From Paenibacillus_G sp049942825 (GTDB taxonomy: Bacteria; Bacillota; Bacilli; Paenibacillales; NBRC-103111), in assembly GCF_049942825.1 (NCBI RefSeq), contig NZ_CP187970.1:806001-870000 (forward strand): 64,000 bases of DNA, in the 5' to 3' direction. The notes beneath the pieces were generated by a model, which had not been told where the DNA came from, did no database searches, and was given only the letters and a program-made list of their open reading frames with translations. Positions 49,966-59,057 of this stretch are shown piece by piece (the stretch's first letter is position 1; every line of letters begins with the position of its first letter). The translations under genes were made by a program, and so were the position numbers.

Positions 49966-49992
49966 GAACGCCTTCGGGTTACGAAGGCGTTC
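49966..49992 (+). terminator. Hairpin after the GDSL hydrolase gene
   Basis: GAACGCCTTC-GGGTTAC-GAAGGCGTTC, a perfect 10-bp stem without a T-run. Confidence 0.55.
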
Positions 49993-50118
49993 GAATGCCG
50001 CTGAGCCTAGGATAGGGAGGCTGCCACTTCCGCCTATCCTTCAGATAGGTGGGGCCATCTTAGGCCAAAAGGGCGGGCGGCTGCGAGGTTATTGGTGTGC
50101 TGAAATGTGAGGGAGTGA

Positions 50119-50308
50119 AATAGCGGAAGTCAGGTATCTTATTCGGATATTTCCTGATATTTCCTGGAGAATAGCGGAACTCCGATGTCTTATTATCTGC
50201 CGCCGTATCATCAAAAGGGTTGTCCGACGCAGATAGCGAACTTCAGTTCCGCTATAGGTGGATTAAACCCTGAAAATCCCAGGAGATAGCGAACTTCAGT
50301 TCCGTTAT
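50119..50308. repeat. REP-like palindromes, cluster 1 (four copies)
   Basis: Units at 50119, 50170, 50233 and 50286 of the form ATAGCGAACTTCAGTTCCGC-TAT. The last two are nearly identical; the first two are diverged (ATAGCGGAAGTCAGGTATCT). The same family recurs at 53.95-54.14 kb. They fill the gap between convergent genes. Confidence 0.75.
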
Positions 50309-50380
50309 TTGCTTTTATATCCAGACCGGTGTTCCAGAGGCGTCTCCGAAATGTTTCGGCGGCGTCCTTTTGTTGTATAG

Positions 50381-50414
50381 AAAAAGCAAGGGCGGCCCTG
50401 GGGCTGCCCTTGCT
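50381..50414 (-). terminator. Terminator of the sugar-porter gene
   Basis: AGCAAGGGC-G-GCC and GGC-T-GCCCTTGCT, with TTTTTC following on the minus strand. Confidence 0.85.
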
Positions 50415-50449
50415 GTGTATGAACGATACGGGGGGAGGAGCGGCCCGGC

Positions 50450-51898
50450 CTACTTCACGGCCCACATCGACTCGATCTCTTCGAGCGACTTGCCCTTCGT
50501 CTCGGGGATGGAGCGCCAGGTGAAGAAGACGGTGATCAGCGACATCAGGGCGAACAGCCAGAAGGTCAGCGCCGGCCCGGCCGAGGCAAGCAGCGGCGGG
50601 AAGGAGTGGGACACGGCATAGTCCGCCACCCACAGCGCCATCGTACCGATCGCCATGGCCCTGCCGCGGATGCGGCTCGGGAAGATCTCGGAGAGCACGA
50701 CCCACAGGACGGCACCCAGCGAGACGGCGAAGGAAGCGACATAGAGCAGGATGAAAATGAGTACGAGCGGTCCGGACGTATGGCCGGTCTGGAAGGCGAG
50801 ACCGATGACCGTCAGGCAGATGGTCATCGAAGCGGAGCCGATGAGCAGCAGCGCTTTGCGGCCGACCTTGTCGACCAGCCACAGGGACAGGATCGTGAAG
50901 ACCAGGTTGACGAAGCCGATCAGGATGGTCTGCAGGAGGGAGGCATCCGTGCCGGTGCCGGCTTCCTTGAAGATGATCGGCGCGTAGTACATAATCGCGT
51001 TGATGCCGGTAATCTGCTGCAGAATCGCGAGGATCACGCCGATGAGCAGAGCTGCTCTGGCGCCGGGCATGAACAGCTGTCCGAAGGAGCCGGACTCTTC
51101 CTTGGAGGAAGCCTTGATCGCGAGAACCTCCTTGCGGGCGAGGTCTTCGCCGTGAATCTTGAGCAGGATGGCCAGCGCTTCCTGCGGCCGGCCTTGTTTG
51201 ATCAGCCAGCGTGGGCTTTCGGGCACGAAGAACAGCAGGAGGAAGAACAGCAGGCCGGGAACGGCACCTGCACCGAACATCCAGCGCCAAGCCGTAGAGA
51301 CGTCCCAGGCATCATTGCCATGGCCGGCGATCCAGGAGTTTACGAAGTAAACAAGGAAGATCCCCGTCACGATGGCAAGCTGGTTCAGGGCGACCAGCCG
51401 GCCGCGGTACTTGGCCGGAGCAATCTCTGCGTTGTACAGCGGACAGAGCGCCGAGGTGATGCCGATCCCAATCCCGCCGATGATCCGGGCGAGAATATAC
51501 CCGTTGAACGTATCCGGCAGCGCCGAACCGACGGTGCCTCCGATGAAGAGGAGAGCGGCGGCGATGAGCACTTTCTTGCGGCCGAACTTGTCGCCGAGCG
51601 AGCCGGAGAAGGCCGACCCTGCGATGCAGCCGATGATGATGCTGGAGACGGCCCAGCCGAGCTGCGCCTGGCTGAGGTCGAAGCGCTGCTCGAGGAACCC
51701 GAGCGCCCCGGAGACGACCGCGGTATCGAAGCCGAACAGCACGCCGCCCAGCGCGGCAACGATCGATACCAGCGTGACGAACAGCATATTGGGCTTCTCG
51801 GCTGTCTGCTCGAGAGGCTGCTCCCCGTCGTGTTTTCGCTGAATCTGTTCTTCTATCTGCGTTTCCGTTTCTTGTTGAATGACAAGTGACAAGATCAT
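50450..51898 (-). CDS. MFS sugar:proton symporter
   Basis: 482 residues, twelve helices after a polar 35-residue N-terminus. Sugar-porter signatures: GFDTAVVSGA in helix 1, DKFGRKKVLI (loop 2-3), PESPRWLIKQGR before the central loop, QQITGINAIMYYAP in helix 7, VDKVGRKALLL (loop 8-9) and PETKGKSLEEIE at the end. Resembles AraE/XylE/IolT carriers for pentoses, hexoses or inositol. ATG at 51898 follows AAAGGAG. The sugar-sensing three-component operon on the same strand 3 kb away may be related. Confidence 0.94.
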   Translation of the reverse strand: MILSLVIQQETETQIEEQIQRKHDGEQPLEQTAEKPNMLFVTLVSIVAALGGVLFGFDTAVVSGALGFLEQRFDLSQAQLGWAVSSIIIGCIAGSAFSGSLGDKFGRKKVLIAAALLFIGGTVGSALPDTFNGYILARIIGGIGIGITSALCPLYNAEIAPAKYRGRLVALNQLAIVTGIFLVYFVNSWIAGHGNDAWDVSTAWRWMFGAGAVPGLLFFLLLFFVPESPRWLIKQGRPQEALAILLKIHGEDLARKEVLAIKASSKEESGSFGQLFMPGARAALLIGVILAILQQITGINAIMYYAPIIFKEAGTGTDASLLQTILIGFVNLVFTILSLWLVDKVGRKALLLIGSASMTICLTVIGLAFQTGHTSGPLVLIFILLYVASFAVSLGAVLWVVLSEIFPSRIRGRAMAIGTMALWVADYAVSHSFPPLLASAGPALTFWLFALMSLITVFFTWRSIPETKGKSLEEIESMWAVK

Positions 51899-52334
51899 CC
51901 TCTCCTTTCCAATGCGTTCCATGGATATGCGAAGCTTGTGAGAGGATTATATCACCCGTCCGAACGATGCTGGGCGGCAACCGTCTGCACTAATCCGACG
52001 TCTTCCTGCACATAATTGTCCGTGGAAGAACCTGGACTGCCGGTGGGGAGAGACTAGCACAAATTTGATCCCGTCAGCACAAAAAAGTCCATGCCGGAAG
52101 GCGTGGACTGACTTGGAAAACTGCATGCTGTGGCGTGCTAGGGAAGGGGAGTAAAGGGGGGCGCTGCAGCCCGAAGCGGTGAAAAGTGAAACGACCGGGG
52201 GGAAAATGAAATAGTTATAATGAACGAAACCGACTACCTCTTTGCATCACGTAGGTTGAAGTTGGAAATGACTTGGAATGAATAAACCAATCAAATCCAA
52301 AACAGAGCTACAAACAAAAAGGAGTCGGTTAGTA
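51899..52334. other. Intergenic region and presumed left part of the second IS
   Basis: GC falls near 52200, which may mark the element's left end. CTTTGCATCACGTAGG (52240) resembles the CTTTGCATCACGTATGG part of yuiH-end copy C. No gene recognised. Confidence 0.4.
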
Positions 52335-53456
52335 ATGAGTATGTCCACAAAGTATGTAGGGTTAGACGTATCCAAGGAAAAAATTGCTGTTGCTATCGCC
52401 ACGGAAAATCGAGATGAGCCTGTACGGTTCTGGGGGACGATTCCACATACCAAAGAGGCCGTGCGAAAATTAGTCAAGCAGCTTGCAAAGGACGATGAGA
52501 TCAAACTCGACGTTTGCTATGAGGCCGGGCCTACAGGGTTTCAACTGTATCGTTGGTTCCTTGAACTCTTTGTCAATTGCAGCGTCGTTGCGCCCAAAGC
52601 ATTGGATGGCAACAAGCGCATTAAAACCGACAAAAGGGATGCCATACGTTTAGCGCAGCTCTACAGGGCCAGAGAGTTAACCGAAATCTACGTACCTACA
52701 CCCGAGGACGAAGCGCTGCGGGATTTGGTTCGGGCCCGGGAGGATGCGGTTCAGGATATGAATCGGCACAAGCAGCGGCTAACGAAGTTCCTGCTTCGGC
52801 ACCAGCTTCATCCACCGGGCGGCACGAAGGTATGGACATCGGCCTACGAGAACTGGCTGGATACCTTGCGCTTTACGGATGCGTGCGAGGATATCGTCTT
52901 TCAAGAATACCGCAACACCATCAGGGAGGCCGCAAACCGGATTGGGCGATACGAAAAGGAAATGGAACGGCAGGCTTCGGCAGGGTGCCAGGCTACCATG
53001 ATTCAGGCGCTGCAAGGACTTCATGGTATTGCTTTAGTTACGGCCACTACTCTTGCGGCCGAACTCGGAGATCTCGCAGGAAGATTTGCTTTTGCGCCGC
53101 AGCTTATGAGTTATTCCGGATTGGTACCTTCGGAAAGTTCAAGCGGAGGCAGCCGCCGGCAAGGGCGAATCACGAAAGTCGGAAATGCGCATATCCGACG
53201 GGTACTGGTCGAAGCCGCCTGGACCTATCGGAGCAAACCCGCTGTAAGAAGAGCCCTGCGAGAGAGGCAAAAGGAGCTAAGCTCGGAGATTATTGAGATC
53301 TCTTGGAAGGCGCATAAAAGACTGCATCATAAATTTAATAGGTTAAGCTTCAGGGGAAAGAACAAAGGAACCATCGTTACCGCCGTGGCCAGGGAGCTCT
53401 TGGGATTTATCTGGGCTATAGCCAAGGAAGTCCAGAAGCAAAGGGCGGCAGCATAA
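52335..53456 (+). CDS. IS110-family transposase, intact
   Basis: 373 residues. N-terminal DEDD/RuvC-like domain: KYVGLDVSKEKIAVAIATEN, CYEAGPTGFQLY, KTDKRDAIRLAQLYRA. C-terminal transposase_20 domain: ALQGLHGIALVTATTLAAEL, then LMSYSGLVPSESSSGGSRRQ with the conserved Ser. Different subgroup from the copy at 25.5 kb: under 30 per cent alike by eye. AAAAAGGAG lies 10 bases before the ATG. No stop or frameshift seen, so possibly active. Confidence 0.92.
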   Translation: MSMSTKYVGLDVSKEKIAVAIATENRDEPVRFWGTIPHTKEAVRKLVKQLAKDDEIKLDVCYEAGPTGFQLYRWFLELFVNCSVVAPKALDGNKRIKTDKRDAIRLAQLYRARELTEIYVPTPEDEALRDLVRAREDAVQDMNRHKQRLTKFLLRHQLHPPGGTKVWTSAYENWLDTLRFTDACEDIVFQEYRNTIREAANRIGRYEKEMERQASAGCQATMIQALQGLHGIALVTATTLAAELGDLAGRFAFAPQLMSYSGLVPSESSSGGSRRQGRITKVGNAHIRRVLVEAAWTYRSKPAVRRALRERQKELSSEIIEISWKAHKRLHHKFNRLSFRGKNKGTIVTAVARELLGFIWAIAKEVQKQRAAA

Positions 53457-53900
53457 TCGCTTGTGCTTGTAATAGAAGTTTGAAAATACGAAGAAGGAGG
53501 TGGTAAGAGAACGGATTTGAGGAAGATGCGTTACATTCTTTGGCTCGGGGGCAAAGTACAAAGCTAGGCAGAGAGAAATCCGCGTAGTTCCGCTGCACAA
53601 AGCAAGGGAACAGGAGCTTTATGTGCGTTGATAGTTAGCAGGAAACTCTCTGGTCGTATGTAATCACATGTGAGAACCCACGAATATCAGGTTGCCAGCC
53701 GGCGCAAAGAACCATTTTGCCCTCGTGCCAAGGAATGTAGACATGTCCCGCTGTTCTCAGGAAAAAGACTATGCAGGGAGCACGCCCCCTGCACCCCGTT
53801 ACTCGCCGTAAGGCAGGGTCTGACTTGATAGTCAGACCCGTAAACAAGTATGGGAGGAAAGAAGCCGCCTGTCAAAAAGAACACCTTGACAGGCTTAGTT
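53457..53900 (+). mobile_element. Structured 3' non-coding tail of the IS110-family element
   Basis: About 440 bases without a gene but with clear hairpins: GCAGGG/CCCTGC (53773), a perfect GGGTCTGAC-TTGATA-GTCAGACCC (53816-53839), and GCCTGTCAA/TTGACAGGC (53867-53893). IS1111-type members encode their guide RNA downstream of the transposase, so this may be that RNA. Boundaries not determined. Confidence 0.45.
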
Positions 53901-53952
53901 TGGAGTACAAAAAAACAGGGATACGTGCTGGGAGTTGCTCGGTTACGTTCAT

Positions 53953-54142
53953 ATCAGCGGAACTACGATGCGCTATCTTTCCTTTAGAAGGGGGCAGATT
54001 CAAAATAGAGGAACTGAGGTTCGCTATTTTGTTGAATGAGACGATATAGTGCGGAAACGGAGGCCAATAACGAATCTGAGTTCCGCTATCAGACCAATTG
54101 GGGTGGAAAATATTGAAATAAGGAATCTGAGTTCCGTTATTT
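53953..54142. repeat. REP-like palindromes, cluster 2 (four copies)
   Basis: Units at 53953, 54003, 54066 and 54116, e.g. AATAACGAATCTGAGTTCCG-CTAT. Same family and similar 50-bp spacing as the cluster at 50.1-50.3 kb. Confidence 0.72.
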
Positions 54143-54179
54143 CAAAATCAGGGAGTAAGCCGCCGGTGAGGCTGCTCAC

Positions 54180-55030
54180 GACGCCGCAAAGATAGCGGGA
54201 AACCGGTTGGAAAGCCGGCGGGAGAGCTCGTCGCACAGGCGGCCGGAAGGTGGCGGGAGAGCCCGCCGCACAGGTGGCAGGAAAGCCGGCCAAGAGCCTG
54301 CCGGAGAGGTTACTCAGGACGCCGCAAAGATAACGGGAGATCCGTTGGAAAGCCAGCGGGAGGACTCGTCGCCTGAGGCGGCAGGAAAGCTGGCGGGAGG
54401 ACTCGTCGCATAAGCGGCCACGCCGCAGAGGCAGCCGAAGGCAGCGGGATAGCCCGCCGCACAGGCAGCCGGAAGCCCAGCGGGGGAGCCCGCCGCAAAG
54501 GCGGCAGGAAAGCCGGCGGAAGAGCTCATCGTACAGGCAGCCGAAAGGGCAGAGGGATAGCCCGCCGCAGAGGCAGCCGAAGGCAGCGGGATAGCCCGCC
54601 GCACAGGCAGCCGGAAGCCCAGCGGGGGAGCCCGCCGCACAGGCAGCCGGAAGCCCAGCGGGGGAGCCCGCCGCAAAGGCGGCAGGAAAGCCGGCGGAAG
54701 AGCTCATCGTACAGGCAGCCGAAAGGGCAGCGGGGTAGCCCGCCGCAGAGGCAGCCGAAGGCAGCGGGATAGCCCGCCGCACAGGCAGCCGGAAGCCCAG
54801 CGGGGGAGCCCGCCGTAAAGGCGGCAGGAAAGCCGGCGGAAGAGCTCATCGTACAGGCAGCCGAAAGGGCAGCGGGGGAGCCTGCCGCACAGGCGGCTGG
54901 AAGCTAGCGGGAGAGCCTGCCGTACAGGCAGCCGGAAAGCCCGGGGGAGCCTGCCGCACAGGTGGCAGGAAAGCCAGCGGGGGAGCCCGCCGCACATGCA
55001 GCTGGAAGGTGGCGGGAGAGCCCGCAGCGC
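54180..55030. repeat. GC-rich 36-bp satellite with higher-order repeats
   Basis: The unit is about 36 bp (e.g. GGCAGCCGGAAGCCCAGCGG then GGGAGCCCGCCGCACA). A larger block with AAAGGCGGCAGGAAAGCCGG and GAGCTCATCGTACAGG recurs at 54496, 54674 and 54816, i.e. 178 and 142 bp apart, a difference of one unit. All six frames are partly open because 36 is divisible by 3; no start with ribosome site was found, so it is treated as non-coding. Confidence 0.75.
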
Positions 55031-55133
55031 ATGCATCCAGAAGCCGGCGAGAGAACACACCCCGCGCTTCCCCACCGCTCTTCACTTCCCATATCCCAGC
55101 CCCGGCAGTCCGTCCGCCCCTCCCGCGCCACGC

Positions 55134-56465
55134 CTACCCGCCGCCGCTGCGATACTCGGTCGGGGTCACCCCGGTGACCTTTTTGAAGACGCGGCTGAAG
55201 TAGTTCGGGTCCTTGTACCCGATCTCGAAGCAGACTTCCTTGAGGCTGAGCTGCTCCGAGGCCATCAGTGCCTTGGCTTTATCGATCCGCAGGCGGGTGA
55301 CGAAGTCGATGAAGGTTTCGCCGGTGCCCTGCTTGAAGATTTTGCTGAGATAGTGGGGGTTCAGATGGACGTGGTCGGCGACCTCCTCCAGCGAGAGCTC
55401 CTCCGTGAACCGCTCCCGGATGTAGCTCTTCGCGCGGTCGAGCACGCTGAGCGTCTGCTGCTCGCGCTCTTCGCGGATCCGGTGCAGGGCGGATACCACG
55501 TAGGAGCGGTGCAGCGCATCCTCATGGGGCGTGGCCGCCCCCGTGGATCCCTGCTGCAGCTCCTCGAAGCGGCATACCCGGGTGCCGGGGCCATCGTAGG
55601 CCGACGCCAGCACCGCCTGAAAGTACGACCGCCGCAGGCCATCCTCCCCGCGGCCGGCGGAGCCGATGCCGACGGAGACCGGCAGACCCATCTGGCGTTC
55701 CACGAGGGCGCTGAGCTGCTCGGCGGACCGCAGGATATCGGCCATCCGCGCGTCTTCCCGTGCTCCCGAAGGTAAGGGCAGGAAGACGGCCATGTGGCGG
55801 TCGATGAGCGAGCTGACGATACAGTCCGGCGCGCTGCTCTTGGCGAAGGTGCGTACCGTGTCGTAGACCCGCTTCAGATCGGGAGCGGGAATACCCTCCG
55901 GGAAGGCGGCTACCAGCGCACAGCCCCCCTCCAGTGGAAAATCGAGCCAACCCGCGAGCTGGGTGCTGTCCGCTTCCGCCACCTGGTCGACCATCATCAT
56001 GAGGGCAAGCTCATTCTCGGCCAGGGGAAGCAGCCGGGACACCTGATGCCTCAAGCTAAGCTCCTCGGCCCGCTTGCGCTTCTCGAGCTCCAGCTCGGCC
56101 ACCAGCGACTGCAGCGTCTCCACGACCTGCGTCCGCTTGGCGGGCTTGACGATGTAATCCTTCGCGCCGAGCAGCAGCGCCTCTTTGGCGTAGGAGAAAT
56201 AATCGTACGCCGTCACCAGGACGAACTTGGCGTGGGGCAGGCGCTGTTTGATCTCCCGGAGCGCCTCCAGCCCTTGGATGCCGGGCATATTGACATCCAT
56301 CAGGATGATATGCGGCCGGTGCTCTTCGGCACGCTCAATCGCGAGACGGCCGTTCTCCGCATGAATGACTTCGAACACACCGGGCATCATCTGCCGGACG
56401 ATCCATTCAAGCCCCTCTCTCTCCAGCGCTTCGTCATCGGCGATCAGGAGCCTATACATGCTCAT
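55134..56465 (-). CDS. YesN-like response regulator with AraC-type DNA-binding domain
   Basis: 443 residues. Receiver: LLIADDEALEREGLEWI, phospho-Asp in IILMDVNMPG (about 55), Thr/Ser in FVLVTAYDYFSYAKEAL, Lys in YIVKPAK. Middle region about 170-330 is a degenerate GGDEF-like/linker domain. C-terminal AraC: LSLEEVADHVHLNPHYLSKI and LKEVCFEIGYKDPNYFSRVF, ending KKVTGVTPTEYR. AGGAGG lies 9 bases before the ATG. Overlaps the kinase gene by 14 bases and probably activates sugar-uptake genes. Confidence 0.93.
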   Translation of the reverse strand: MSMYRLLIADDEALEREGLEWIVRQMMPGVFEVIHAENGRLAIERAEEHRPHIILMDVNMPGIQGLEALREIKQRLPHAKFVLVTAYDYFSYAKEALLLGAKDYIVKPAKRTQVVETLQSLVAELELEKRKRAEELSLRHQVSRLLPLAENELALMMMVDQVAEADSTQLAGWLDFPLEGGCALVAAFPEGIPAPDLKRVYDTVRTFAKSSAPDCIVSSLIDRHMAVFLPLPSGAREDARMADILRSAEQLSALVERQMGLPVSVGIGSAGRGEDGLRRSYFQAVLASAYDGPGTRVCRFEELQQGSTGAATPHEDALHRSYVVSALHRIREEREQQTLSVLDRAKSYIRERFTEELSLEEVADHVHLNPHYLSKIFKQGTGETFIDFVTRLRIDKAKALMASEQLSLKEVCFEIGYKDPNYFSRVFKKVTGVTPTEYRSGGG

Positions 56466-57894
56466 GCTTATTTTCCTCCTTTCCTGCGGGGATGTGCAGG
56501 GTAATCCGCGTCCCCTGGCCGGGCGCGCTGTCAATCGTGACCAGGTCGTCCCGGCCGAAATACAGGGCCAGCCGCTTGAATACATTGCGGGTGCCGAGCC
56601 CGGTCGACTGCTTCGGTTCCGGTACGTCTTCGAGCCGGAGCAGGCTCTGCCGGACTTCCTCGCTCATCCCGGCCCCGTTATCCGCAACGGTAACCGACAC
56701 CGCATCGGACGGCGTGCGTGCAATAGCCACGCGGATGACCGCCCCCTGCTCGAGATCGGCAATGCCGTGCAGGAACGCATTCTCGACGAGCGGCTGCAGG
56801 GTCAGGGAGGGAACCCCGGCCTGCAGCGCCTCTTCTTCAGTCTGGAGCTCGAAGCGGACCCGGTCGCGGAAGCGGGCCTGCTGGATCGTCACATATTCCT
56901 GCAGGTGCTGCAGCTCGTCGCGCAGCGTCACGGGCCGGTCAAGCCGGCCGAGGTTGTACCGCAGCAGGTTCGACATCGAGACGATCAGGTCGCTGGTCCG
57001 TTCCGCTCCCTCAAGCAGCGCCAGCTTTGAGAGCACATTGAGCGTGTTGAACAGGAAGTGCGGGTTGATCTGGCTCTGGAGCGCCTGCAGTTCAAGCTCT
57101 TTGAGCAGGCGGTCCTTCTCCAGGCTTTCCTTCTCCTTGCCGATCAGCACGGTGAGATCGGCGAGCATCGCCTGGAACGCGCCGGAGAGGATGCCGAGCT
57201 CGTCCCCAGTAGGCGGGGGAGGCTCCGGCCGAAGGTTGCCCTTCGCGATCTCCTTGGCCATCGCTACCAGGCGGCTGACCGGTCCGGTGATGCTGCGGGA
57301 GATCCATACGGCGGCGGCAAGACTCAGCAGCGTATTCACGGCGATGACCGCTGCGCCGAGCCGGTTGATGCGTCCGTTCTCTTCGCGGATCTGCCGGTAG
57401 ACCGGCTGGTAGGCGCTCAGCTCCAGATCGACGAGGTGGAGGCCCTCTTCACGGATGAAGCCGGCCGTCCTCTCCGCCTCCCCATAAGGAGTTAAGGCGG
57501 TGGATGAGCCCGGCGGCTTGGCGGCTTCGAGGGCGGCCTGCTCCTGCTCCATCAGCGTGCCGAGCAGGCTCGTGTAGGCATGCACGGCCGGGGCGACCGG
57601 GGAAGCTGCGGAGGCGTCTGCCAGCTGCCCCCGGGCTTCGGCCACCTCCGCCCTGGCCTGCGTGAGGGCGGAGGCGTTCCGGTCGGCCGGATCCAGCAGG
57701 TACGTGTACAGGCGGCTCAGATGCGTCTCGGCGGCTTGGACCGACTGCTGGTAGAGCAGGATCCGGCTCATCATCTCGTCATAGCTCCGCTGGACGATCT
57801 TGCCGCTCTCGAAGAGGAAGTACGTGACCGTATTCATCAGAAGCACGAGCAGCGGCAGGAAGAGGAGCAGCTTACGCCGGATGGTCATGGGCAA
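56452..57894 (-). CDS. YesM/LytS-like sensor histidine kinase
   Basis: 480 residues. Helices at 8-27 and about 180-200 enclose a mainly helical, Ala-rich outer region. HAMP follows (ISRSITGPVSRLVAMAKEIA). His_kinase motif LQALQSQINPHFLFNTLNVL contains the phospho-His; the HATPase domain has LVENAFLHG and VADNGAGM, then STGLGTRNVFKRL. This is the kinase class that pairs with YesN regulators. Its gene is overlapped at both ends, by the binding-protein gene and the regulator gene. Confidence 0.93.
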   Translation of the reverse strand: MPMTIRRKLLLFLPLLVLLMNTVTYFLFESGKIVQRSYDEMMSRILLYQQSVQAAETHLSRLYTYLLDPADRNASALTQARAEVAEARGQLADASAASPVAPAVHAYTSLLGTLMEQEQAALEAAKPPGSSTALTPYGEAERTAGFIREEGLHLVDLELSAYQPVYRQIREENGRINRLGAAVIAVNTLLSLAAAVWISRSITGPVSRLVAMAKEIAKGNLRPEPPPPTGDELGILSGAFQAMLADLTVLIGKEKESLEKDRLLKELELQALQSQINPHFLFNTLNVLSKLALLEGAERTSDLIVSMSNLLRYNLGRLDRPVTLRDELQHLQEYVTIQQARFRDRVRFELQTEEEALQAGVPSLTLQPLVENAFLHGIADLEQGAVIRVAIARTPSDAVSVTVADNGAGMSEEVRQSLLRLEDVPEPKQSTGLGTRNVFKRLALYFGRDDLVTIDSAPGQGTRITLHIPAGKEENKHEHV

Positions 57895-58886
57895 GACCCT
57901 CCTCCACCTGCAGCGTCTGCGGTTTCCCGCGTATAGACCTCAGCCCCCGTAAAATGCTCGGAGGCCGGCGTCCGGCCCTCCCAGTAGTCATGAAGCAGGG
58001 AGACGGCGTCATACCCCATCCGGTACGGTTGCTGGACAAGCGTCGCAGCGATCCGGCACCCGCGGATGGCCTCCTTGGTCTCGGCAAGGTCGTCAAAGGC
58101 GAAGATGCTGAGGCCGCCCTGCGGGCGGGTGCGTTCGGCAGCTTTCAGGGCGCCGAGGCCGTCCAGGGCGCTGAAGCCGACGATGTAGCGGATGTCCGGA
58201 TGTTCTCCGAGCAGCTCCTCCGCCTGCTGGGCCGCCTGAAGGCGGGAGGCCTCGGTCGAGCGGACGCCCACGATCTGCAGCCCGGGATAGCGGGCCGCCA
58301 CCGATTGGAAGCCCGAGAGGCGCAGCTGCTGGCTGTAGGCCTGCGTGCCGATGAGCACTCCGATGCGGCCCTGGCCGCCGGTCTGTCTGGCGACGAGCTC
58401 GCCCATCGTCTCGCCGGCCTTCCGGTTGTCCGTGCCGATGTAGGCGAGACGCCGGCTCCCCGGTTCGTCCGCATCGACGGCGATCACCGGAATGCCCCGG
58501 CCGGCGGCCTGATCGATCAGAGCCCGGTGCTCCGGGCTGTTAATGCCTTGGACGAGAACGGCATCGGCCTTGGCGGCCAGGGCCTTCTCGAGCAGCCGGA
58601 TCTGCTCCTGCGGGTTGATGCGAAGCGGCCCCCGGGAGTCGAAGCTCATTCCGTAAGCGGCCGCCGCTTCCCGGGCGCCGCGTTCGATTGTGCGCCAGAA
58701 CGGGTTGTCCTCGACCTGTGAGATCAGGACAATCTGCTTCGGGGTTTTCCCGGCGGAGGGGTCCCCTTGCGGGGGATGGGCGAGCTCGCGGATGCGCAGC
58801 GTAGCCAGCAGGAACTGCAGGAGCAGCCCGAACAGCACGATCAGAAGAAGGGCTATGCCTCCGTTCCACAAGTTGCGAGAGCGCAT
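57885..58886 (-). CDS. Membrane-anchored sugar-binding protein of a three-component sensor
   Basis: 333 residues. An N-terminal helix (GGIALLLIVLFGLLLQFLL) anchors it; there is no lipobox. The rest is a type-I periplasmic binding protein of the LacI/RbsB kind: IVLISQVEDNPFWRTIERGA, then ADAVLVQGINSPEHRALIDQ, VIAVDADEPGSRRLAYIGTD, and IRYIVGFSALDGLGALKAAE. AAAGGAG precedes the ATG at 58886, which excludes a longer frame. No permease or ATPase is nearby, so it senses rather than transports, presumably passing ligand state to the kinase. Confidence 0.9.
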   Translation of the reverse strand: MRSRNLWNGGIALLLIVLFGLLLQFLLATLRIRELAHPPQGDPSAGKTPKQIVLISQVEDNPFWRTIERGAREAAAAYGMSFDSRGPLRINPQEQIRLLEKALAAKADAVLVQGINSPEHRALIDQAAGRGIPVIAVDADEPGSRRLAYIGTDNRKAGETMGELVARQTGGQGRIGVLIGTQAYSQQLRLSGFQSVAARYPGLQIVGVRSTEASRLQAAQQAEELLGEHPDIRYIVGFSALDGLGALKAAERTRPQGGLSIFAFDDLAETKEAIRGCRIAATLVQQPYRMGYDAVSLLHDYWEGRTPASEHFTGAEVYTRETADAAGGGGSCP

Positions 58887-58984
58887 GCGGTTCTCCTTTT
58901 TGGGTTCATTGGAAGTAGACCCATTATACAAGAAACGGGGCCATACGAGAAAATCAGCCTCCCAGGCCCTATTGAAAATAATGC

Positions 58985-59015
58985 TTGCAGGTGACGCAGC
59001 GTCACCCGCTATAAT
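58985..59015 (+). promoter_or_regulatory. MerR-type promoter with 19-bp spacer
   Basis: TTGCAG (58985), 19-nt spacer, TATAAT (59010-59015). The spacer contains the palindrome GTGACGCAGCGTCAC (58991-59005). Over-long spacers with a centred dyad are the hallmark of MerR-activated promoters. Confidence 0.88.
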
Positions 59016-59057
59016 CGGAATCAGTGAGGCGATCAGGCAGAAAGGCAGGCATATCCC

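Noticed and set aside
50606..51889. A 427-codon plus-strand frame
   Set aside because: Antisense to the sugar porter; no domain and no ribosome site.
54430..54960. Possible CRISPR array
   Set aside because: The repeated units are contiguous satellite copies with no unique spacers, and no cas genes are nearby.
54024..55085. Several overlapping Ala/Gly/Pro/Cys-rich frames in the satellite
   Set aside because: The 36-bp period keeps all frames open; no start with a ribosome site and the composition follows the repeat unit.
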